NCBI GenBank assembly: GCA_035578905.1
Contig: JAQJVL010000175.1
Location: forward strand, 1,463,001 to 1,527,000
Reading direction: 5' to 3'
DNA: 64,000 nucleotides
DNA from: Stictocephala bisonia
Lineage: Eukaryota > Arthropoda > Insecta > Hemiptera > Membracidae
Position 1 is the first letter of the stretch; each line of letters begins with the position of its first letter. Below the pieces are notes generated by a model. It was not told where the DNA came from. It saw only the letters and a list, made by a program, of their open reading frames with translations, and did not search any database. The translations under genes and the position numbers were made by a program. Below are positions 57,946 through 64,000 of the stretch, piece after piece.

Positions 57946-58800
57946 TTACTCTTCCATGAACTCGGCCATGTTGTAGTAGGCTTTGGTTAAGAGTAGTTGT
58001 TTCAGAGTATACTTGAATTTATCACAGTTTTCTATATTTGTAACATCTTGAGGCAGTTTGTTGTAAATTTTTATACAATATTTTTTTACACCAAATTTAG
58101 ATAAACTGGAATTTGATTGATGGACGTGGAGTTTTCCTGAATTCCTAGTGGAGTAATGGTGGTACTGGGTGTTTTTTTGGAAAGAAAGACGGTTTTTTCC
58201 TGACCATGAGAGCTGATTCAAGTATAAATAGGCTAGGAAGAGTTAAAATTTTTAAATTTTGAAATAACGGCTTACAATGTGCTAGAAATTGCTCATTGCC
58301 GATGATGCGCACGATTCTCTTTTGTAGAAGGAATATCCTGTCGGCCAAGGGGCTACCTCCCCAGGGTACAATGCCATAATCCATGATACTGTGAAAACAG
58401 CCGTAATAAACTTTCATTAATAATTCTTGATCCACGACATGTTTCAGCCTAAGGACTAAATAACAAACTGAGGTTAACCTCTCTGACATTATTTTTTAAT
58501 TTGTTGGTCCCATCTTAGATCATCGCTTAAGTGGATGCCAAGATACTTTGCCGTTTCGTTAAATTTCAGGCTACTGTTATTAATTCTAATCAGTGGCAAA
58601 CTGTCTGTTTTTTTTTTCTATTATGAAAAAGTAGGACGTTAGTTTTATTACTATTCAGTATTAATTTATTTTGTGAACACCAATTGTCCATTTCTGTTAT
58701 GCCCTGCTGAGCATTAAACCTTAGGTCCTCAATATCAGCTCCTGTAATCAGGTGACTTATGTCGTCTGCAAAAAGCCATAGAGATGTTTAGGTTAATATC
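57946..58800 (-). pseudogene. LINE ORF2, reverse transcriptase second half
   Basis: About 58800-58740 gives LLYVNDINLNI and FADDISHLI after a one-base frame disturbance, so the FADD catalytic pair is present. 58489-58145 reads CYLVLRLKHVVDQELLMKVY, YGCFHSIMDYGIVPWGGSPL and the thumb. 58221-57946 has HHYSTRNSGKLHVHQSNSSL, GVKKYCIKIYNKLPQDVTNI and AYYNMAEFMEE at the C-terminus. Two or three frameshifts separate these from the long frame at 58803-60815. Confidence 0.75.
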
Positions 58801-58802
58801 AT

Positions 58803-60815
58803 TCACATATAGTAAGAAAAGAACAGGACCCAGATTGCTACCTTGTGGGCTCCTGTGTTGATAGGTGGTGATAAATTTGATTTATAAATTTTGGTTATGC
58901 CATAATTATCAGTGTATTTGATTGTAACTATTTGATTTCTATTTTCAAGGTAGGTTTTAATCCAGTTTAGTGGTTCATTTTTTATTCCAAGTTGCCTTAA
59001 TTTATGAAGTAATCTGTCATGTGAAAGGAGGTCCAAGGCCTTTGTCACGTCATAGAATATACAAAGGATTTCTCCCACTTCGTCTAATCTGTCAAATACT
59101 GCTGATAGGAGTTCAAAAACTGCATCAATAGTAGAGTGGTCCTGTCGGAAGCCGAATTGTTTGTCAGTTAGCAAGGAATTTGTATCAAGGTAAGGCGATA
59201 GTCTATTTAGAAAGAGTAGTTCAAATATTTTGGAAAATATGGATTGGACCGCAATCGGTCTATAATTTTGTATGCAATTTACATCCTTGTTTTTCGGTAT
59301 AGGCACCACTTTAGAGGTTGGACTTGGAAATTTGCCGCTGCTAAATGATTTATTAACAACATGGACCAAGGAGGCAACAATGCTATCAGTACAACTGTGC
59401 AACAGGCTACAAGGTATTTCATCTATTCCAGAACTATGCTTATTACTTAATTTTTTTAGAACACTTCTAACCTCTCCTTCATTAGTGGGCTCGAGATAAG
59501 AAAACTCATAAGGAATGTCCACAATTTCTTCCTCATTAGGAGTTAGACTGGTATTGGACAACCTAAGGACCTCTTCCACAAAGTATGTATTAAATGCATT
59601 GGCCACATCAGTAGGGTTGGACACTATGTTGCCATTGATTTCCAGTGTTAGGTTAGAACAAGTTTTACTCTGGTCTTTTTCCTTGTTATTTGAAATGGTT
59701 TTAACAATACTCCAGGACTCTTTGCTGACGTTTTTAGCGTGAGTAAGTTTATTTTGGTAAAATGTTTTTTTTGAATGCTCTACGAGATATTTATGATCGC
59801 CCTTGGCTTTAATGTAGTTGGTTCTATGTTGGTGGTTGTTCGGTAGGTTTCTAGATTGCCAATATAATTCTTTTACATTATTTTGAGAATTAATCACTTC
59901 TGCGGAGATCCATTTAGATTGAGATTCCTGCTTATTTTTAAGAATTATCTTGGGAAAGCTTACATCAAAATAGTAAACAAAGTCCTCATAAAAACTATCA
60001 AACTGTTGATCTAGAGAAACAAAGTCATTTTGAGGCAACCACCTGCTTTTATTTAAATGATAATTAAAAGTTTTAATATTAGTGTCATTTATTTTCCTTT
60101 TCTCCTTTCTACCAGTGCTACACTTAACCAATTGTTCCGTAAATAGGTCCAAGAACAATGCATGGTGGTCAGATAACAAGGGGGGCAGCACACCACAGTT
60201 ATAAAAGCTTTTATCAAAATTAGTTATGATATAGTCAAGTTGAGTTGTAGAAGTTGCAGCTATGCGGGTCGGAGTTTCTATAGTTATACTTATATTAAAG
60301 GCCGCTAAGATGTCACCAAGCAAGGCGTTTTCATTGGACTCGCTTAGATTATCCACATTTAAGTCTCCGCAGAGAACAATAGGCATATTATTCATATGTA
60401 GAGATACCAAATGTAGCAACTCATCGAGGCATTCACAAAACTGTATGAATTTGCTACTGTACGGAGGTCTGTACAGGCAAATTACAAGAAATTTAAAATT
60501 ATTGATATTGACAGTGGCTCCAACTACCTCAAAAACACCTTCAATAAAACGCTTGGCTATTTGATTAACTGAATTTATCTTTAGGCTATTACAATTTCTA
60601 GAGTAAATTGAAACACCGCCTCCCAAACTTTCCCCTCTAAAACCTTCTGCTATAATATTAAAATCACTAAGTTTAAGAGAATTACTTTTATTAGAATCCA
60701 ACCATGTTTCTGCTACACAGAAAATGTCAACCTTTTCATTAATTAAGTAAGTTTCTAGCTGTTCAACTTTGTTGAATATAGACCGAATATTAAGAAATAA
60801 AATTCTAGTTTTCAC
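58803..60815 (-). CDS. LINE ORF2: endonuclease and first half of reverse transcriptase
   Basis: A 670-codon open frame from ATG 60815. MKTRILFLNIRSIFNKVEQL and FCVAETWLDSNKSNSL supply the endonuclease N and E motifs, GGGVSIYSRN and CLYRPPYSSKFIQF the middle, PIVLCGDLNVDNL the D.N motif, LDYIITN and LLSDHHALFLDL the C-terminal motifs. All are intact. The linker (KKTFYQNKLTHAKNVSKESW) leads to SSGIDEIPCSLLHSC, NYRPIAVQSIFSKIFELLFL, KQFGFRQDHSTIDAVFELL and FYDVTKALDLLSHDRLLHKL (first catalytic Asp; Leu replaces the usual Phe before Asp). A frameshift at about 58850, before the QGS...GP..F block, ends the frame. Confidence 0.85.
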   Translation of the reverse strand: MKTRILFLNIRSIFNKVEQLETYLINEKVDIFCVAETWLDSNKSNSLKLSDFNIIAEGFRGESLGGGVSIYSRNCNSLKINSVNQIAKRFIEGVFEVVGATVNINNFKFLVICLYRPPYSSKFIQFCECLDELLHLVSLHMNNMPIVLCGDLNVDNLSESNENALLGDILAAFNISITIETPTRIAATSTTQLDYIITNFDKSFYNCGVLPPLLSDHHALFLDLFTEQLVKCSTGRKEKRKINDTNIKTFNYHLNKSRWLPQNDFVSLDQQFDSFYEDFVYYFDVSFPKIILKNKQESQSKWISAEVINSQNNVKELYWQSRNLPNNHQHRTNYIKAKGDHKYLVEHSKKTFYQNKLTHAKNVSKESWSIVKTISNNKEKDQSKTCSNLTLEINGNIVSNPTDVANAFNTYFVEEVLRLSNTSLTPNEEEIVDIPYEFSYLEPTNEGEVRSVLKKLSNKHSSGIDEIPCSLLHSCTDSIVASLVHVVNKSFSSGKFPSPTSKVVPIPKNKDVNCIQNYRPIAVQSIFSKIFELLFLNRLSPYLDTNSLLTDKQFGFRQDHSTIDAVFELLSAVFDRLDEVGEILCIFYDVTKALDLLSHDRLLHKLRQLGIKNEPLNWIKTYLENRNQIVTIKYTDNYGITKIYKSNLSPPINTGAHKVAIWVLFFSYYM

Positions 60816-60851
60816 TAGGCCTATGCCTAGTTTGTGTTTTATGTATGTGCC

Positions 60852-61335
60852 TTAGTTTTTTAAGACCCTAGGGTCTGGGGTTGATCGTTTTTGCATAAAT
60901 TTATTGACTAAGATTCCTTCAGGCCACATTTCTGACTTAAGTAAGTTTTCAAGGTAGTTACTTGCAACTCCTACCTTAAACGATGAGTAGGTTGAGTATC
61001 TTGTTTGTAATTTCTCACAGGTTACCTCACTGCTATCACACAGGTTTTTGACGTAGTCCGTAACTCCTTCTGCCGTCACTGAGGTGTCCAATCTTGAGAT
61101 AAAAATCCAGGAATTCCTTTTAGCGGCCACTAGATTATCATGTTTGGTTGCGTTACCAATGATGGGTTTAGAAGGTTTACTTTGGGGGGTGTTTTGATAG
61201 CCATTTTCATTGTCAGTCGAGATGACACTACGTTTGTTTAAGACTTTGGTATCCCTACGCGTGCCGTCATCATTGCTTTGTTTTTTTATTACTAAACTTG
61301 GTAAGTGGTTTTTCTGGTTTTTGTAGGTATTTTTT
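60852..61335 (-). CDS. LINE ORF1 C-terminus (nucleic-acid-binding type), 5' truncated
   Basis: An open frame from the truncation near 61335 to a stop at 60852. It contains NDDGTRRDTKVLNKRSVIST, then WIFISRLDTSVTAEGVTDYV, CEKLQTRYSTYSSFKVGVAS and SEMWPEGILVNKFMQKRS. IF(I/V)SRL....T...V..Y......... C.KL.....Y.SFK......L.S..WP.GI.V..F is the usual end of ORF1 in CR1/Jockey-like elements of arthropods, thought to bind RNA during retrotransposition. It lacks its start. Confidence 0.7.
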
Positions 61336-61399
61336 TAATATAAAATTGTAGGCAATTTAATTTTATATTAAAATATGTCATTTGTTCTTTTCTAAATTA

Positions 61400-61905
61400 A
61401 ATATTATGGGTTAAACAAAACCCTCAACTGTGCACCAGGTCAGCATTTTATATCTGCCATTTTGTATTTTTTTATATGTAATGAGAGGTGAAAATCAAAT
61501 TATTTCAAATCATTTTTCTTACATAGTGGTTACTGTAAATAGTGTGTAAGGTTTATATTTTCCAGCTTCTTTTAAAGGGGACTAAATATTTCAAAATATC
61601 ACTTATTTTTGGCAAAAACACAACCTTACCAACTTTTTGTGGGGAAACTATAGTACATACAGAAAAAACATACAAGACAACAATGCTTGTTGAAAAATTA
61701 TTTTAAAATTTTAAAATTCCATTTTATATGTTCTAAACTTAATTTTGCAAATAAACTAAATAAAAATTGTCAACTGTGCACCATGTCAGTTTTTCATGTC
61801 CACCATTTTGAATTTGTATGGGTTATGAAAGGTAAAAAATCAAAATTTTAAAGCAGTTTTGTCAACAAAGTGATTAAGATAAATGTTGTGTAATCTTTCA
61901 AGTCT
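61400..61905. repeat. Two diverged direct copies, 346 bp apart
   Basis: caactgtgcacca occurs at 61425 and 61771. Each is followed by gtcag.tttt.at.tc..ccattttg, then ggt.aaaaatcaaa and gtgtgtaaggttt/gttgtgtaatctt. Non-coding; may be the remains of an element array. Confidence 0.55.
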
Positions 61906-62750
61906 TTATTTTACCTAATTAAATAGAAAAAACCTAGTTAAAATATAATTGTTAGGACAACAAATGTTTAAGTAGGCTAAATACATAGATTGACACATCT
62001 TTATCACGTTCGCTACCGACTGATAAATTGGACTGTTAAAATAGACTAACGTTACATATTTGTGACACACAGTTTTACACTATAGATTAAAGTCACACGT
62101 GCGTGACAATTAATTGGGGTGCATAGTACAGCCCGATTGTTATCTGGTTGACAGTCAGTCTATTATTTCAACTTTACTATTGCATGTTGGGCTGTGGGAA
62201 TGTCCGTCACATATACGGGTCGTTTGGTCTCAGTGTGGGATTTTTATTTTGGCAATTAGGGGGAGAGAGAAAGAGTAAGCTATTGTCACTGCTATAAGAC
62301 CTAAAAGAAGAGGAAAACAACAATTTTCTATTGCGAAAATTGCAGAGATAACATTAAAAACAAAATTGGACTTTGTACAGAACTATGTTTTGCAGATTGA
62401 CATAACGAGTAACATATATTTTCTACTCGTTACCTTTTTAACAAGTATTTCAAATGAAATAAACTTTTATTATAGGCCTAGTTTGGAATATAAAGAGAAT
62501 TTTTTTGTAAAATGCAGTTTTATTATATTTACCAATATAAATGTGTAAAATATAGATAACACATTTTTCTTGATGGTCACATATATGTGACATTCGGTCC
62601 GGAGCTTGTTATAACAACTCTTGTGGACCCAGTTCACGCATATGTGATGCACAAAAAATATGCCTAAAACATAAAAAATTGTACTTGAAAGTAAATTACA
62701 TATTGTTTAGTGACATTTTAATTCAAATTAATGATAAATTTAAAAGAAAT

Positions 62751-63613
62751 ACTCGTATCAGTGGCGTATATATGGGGGGGGCCAAGGGGGCCTCGGCCCC
62801 CCCCCGAAATATACAAAAATAAATATTTGTTTATCCATAAATAAAAAAAATGTTCATCACATTTTTATTTGTTATTCATCGCGCATACCAGCTGCAATCG
62901 TGCTAACATTTTTCAAGCTGAAGAAGATTGAAGACTTACTTACGCAACACCACTTCAGAAAGCAGACTTAATGGGCTAGCCCTACTTTCCATCCACAGAG
63001 ACATTAACATAAGTGATGAAGATGTTATTGCTAAATTTTCAAGCGTAAAAAGAAATGTTGACTTTGTTTTGTAGGATTTACAGTAGTCAAAAGTGTAAAT
63101 ATGTTATGATTTTGTTCAGCTGACATAATATTTAATATTACAAAATGTAAGTAAAATTTCTTTAACGTGTTATTGTTTTTATTTATTTTTTAGTCTTATT
63201 CTGATTTCTTTTTCCCTGAATAAATATAAAAATAAAAAGATATAAATATAACATTAAAAATAGTTAGGTTAAAGATTGATATGTTTGAAAACTAAAACAA
63301 TACACTCATCTTGGATCTTAATTTATTTTACAAACTGGAAGCTAGTCTGAATGTATTAATATTTCTAAACATATACAATGATATCGGTGTTATTGTGTAC
63401 ATTATAAACATATATTATTTTAACTTAAAACATAATATTATCCCAATTTTGTAGGATCTAGAATAGCGTAAAATGACATCTCCATGAGTTTACTTTTTGA
63501 AAAATTTCCCGGGGGGTACCCCCGGACCTCCCGGTAATATGTCTTGGTAATACTTGCTTAACCAAGATCGGCCCCCCCCGAAAAAAAATTTTATATACGC
63601 TACTGACTCGTAT
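62751..63613 (+). mobile_element. hAT-type deletion derivative with 8-bp TSD, nested
   Basis: The duplication actcgtat lies at 62751-62758 and 63606-63613; the element is 62759-63605 (847 bp). Ends are CAGTGGCGTATATA and, from the right, CAGTAGCGTATATA, each followed by G/C-rich runs (gggggggg / cccccccc). It retains only the C-terminus of a transposase. Confidence 0.93.
62964..63074 (+). pseudogene. hAT transposase C-terminal tail
   Basis: In the nested element the plus strand reads RLNGLALLSIHRDINISDED followed by VIAKFSSVKRNVDFVL and a TAG. L.ALLSI...I.....VI..F...K.R..DF is the extreme C-terminus of DUF4371/ZMYM1-like hAT transposases, following the dimerisation block. Everything before it is deleted. 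Confidence 0.72.
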
Positions 63614-63740
63614 GTTTCGTTCTGAGGTTATTTTAGAAAAAATTTACATTGGTCAGTTGTGAAACTACATGTTTTAAATTTGGTCCGCTAGAAAACACCA
63701 TGCGTCACACATACGTGACATTCGGTAGTGAACGTGTTAA

Positions 63741-64000
63741 GGATATGGGTAGGGAAAGGATTGCTGTAAAATACCTATAATTTACTATAAACGTAATGCA
63801 TCTTTTTATAGTTTTAATTTCATGACATACGTATTATTACTTCCAATAGCTATTTATTACACTGTCTTATATATAAAAATATGGCAAGTAAAATGACGAA
63901 TAGCCTTTTACGTGCTCTAAAAAATAATATTTCACTATCCTCAAATAAATCCTTTGAACTTTCCATACTTTCCTTTGGGCAAATCTGTAATGGACATATT
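63741..64000. other. No gene seen at the right edge
   Basis: AT-rich, no recognisable element end or ORF. Confidence 0.4.

Larger units (their letters stand above)
57871..61335 (-). mobile_element. Non-LTR retrotransposon with partial ORF1, nearly full ORF2
   Basis: Minus strand: ORF1 C-terminus (61335-60852), a 36-bp gap, ORF2 with endonuclease and reverse transcriptase (60815-57946) and a 3' tail of AAGT repeats near 57871-57890. It is 5' truncated inside ORF1. It belongs to a different lineage from the 56092 family: ORF1 carries no SGNH block in the remaining part, and the motifs differ. Confidence 0.87.
62005..63736. mobile_element. piggyBac-like element with subterminal palindromes
   Basis: Ends CACGTTCGCTACCGA (from 62005) and, inward from 63736, CACGTTCACTACCGA differ at one of 15 positions. 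TTAA flanks the right end (63737-63740), but the left has TTAT (62001-62004), so the left target has mutated or the element end is misplaced. The 16-bp motif GTCAC(A)..GTGAC occurs at 62092-62107, 62576-62591 and 63704-63719; the last two are followed by ATTCGGT. No transposase frame is present. A hAT element is nested inside. Confidence 0.6.

Overview
The window looks like a strongly AT-rich insect nuclear genome segment, possibly hemipteran, although the order is a guess. One host gene is recognisable: two 3' exons of CNOT7/Pop2 (Caf1 deadenylase) on the + strand at 17851-17991 and 25608-25730. The rest of its coding sequence was not found and probably lies left of the window, which would make its penultimate visible intron at least 17.8 kb long. 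No tRNA, rRNA, CRISPR array or bacterial-type operon was seen.

Almost everything else is transposable elements in various stages of decay, many nested. (a) hAT elements of the DUF4371/ZMYM1-like type: a partial one at 1-4406 (-) with a recognisable intron, an almost intact one at 42789-46964 (+) with a perfect 8-bp target duplication, an internally deleted one at 51638-53466 (+) sitting inside a LINE, and remnants at 8788-9412 (-) and 62759-63605 (+). A different hAT-like non-autonomous element lies at 32170-33333. (b) Non-LTR retrotransposons: fragments at 6199-7080 (-), 13979-17230 (-), 31990-33600 (+, split), 34430-35480 (+), 36630-40320 (-), 50293-55690 (-), 56092-57785 (-) and 57871-61335 (-). 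Three keep an SGNH/GDSL-esterase-like segment at the end of ORF1. (c) TTAA-flanked elements: 10126-10858 (piggyBac-like, with a transposase N-terminus), 36060-36543, and 62005-63736. (d) Long-terminal-inverted-repeat elements: 9413-12797, which encloses a decayed Tc1/mariner-superfamily transposase, and 18964-22134, which carries retropepsin-like and coiled-coil ORFs. (e) A BEL/Pao integrase tail at 35785-36625 (-). (f) Fold-back elements, MITEs and tandem repeats.

Layout: 1-17850 is repeats, probably within a CNOT7 intron. 17851-25730 holds the two CNOT7 exons, separated by a 7.6-kb intron that contains the 18964-22134 element and a 276-bp MITE. 25731-31000 is AT-rich with little recognisable content. 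31000-41300 is a mosaic of split LINEs, hAT and TTAA elements. 41600-47000 is hAT territory. 50290-61335 is a stack of three minus-strand LINEs. 62005-63736 is a nested piggyBac-like/hAT pair.

The most unusual item is 18964-22134: a DNA-transposon-like structure (about 220-bp inverted repeats beginning with ACAGGGTRTAAC) enclosing intron-less minus-strand ORFs that begin with a retropepsin domain and continue into a coiled-coil protein, perhaps a captured host cDNA.
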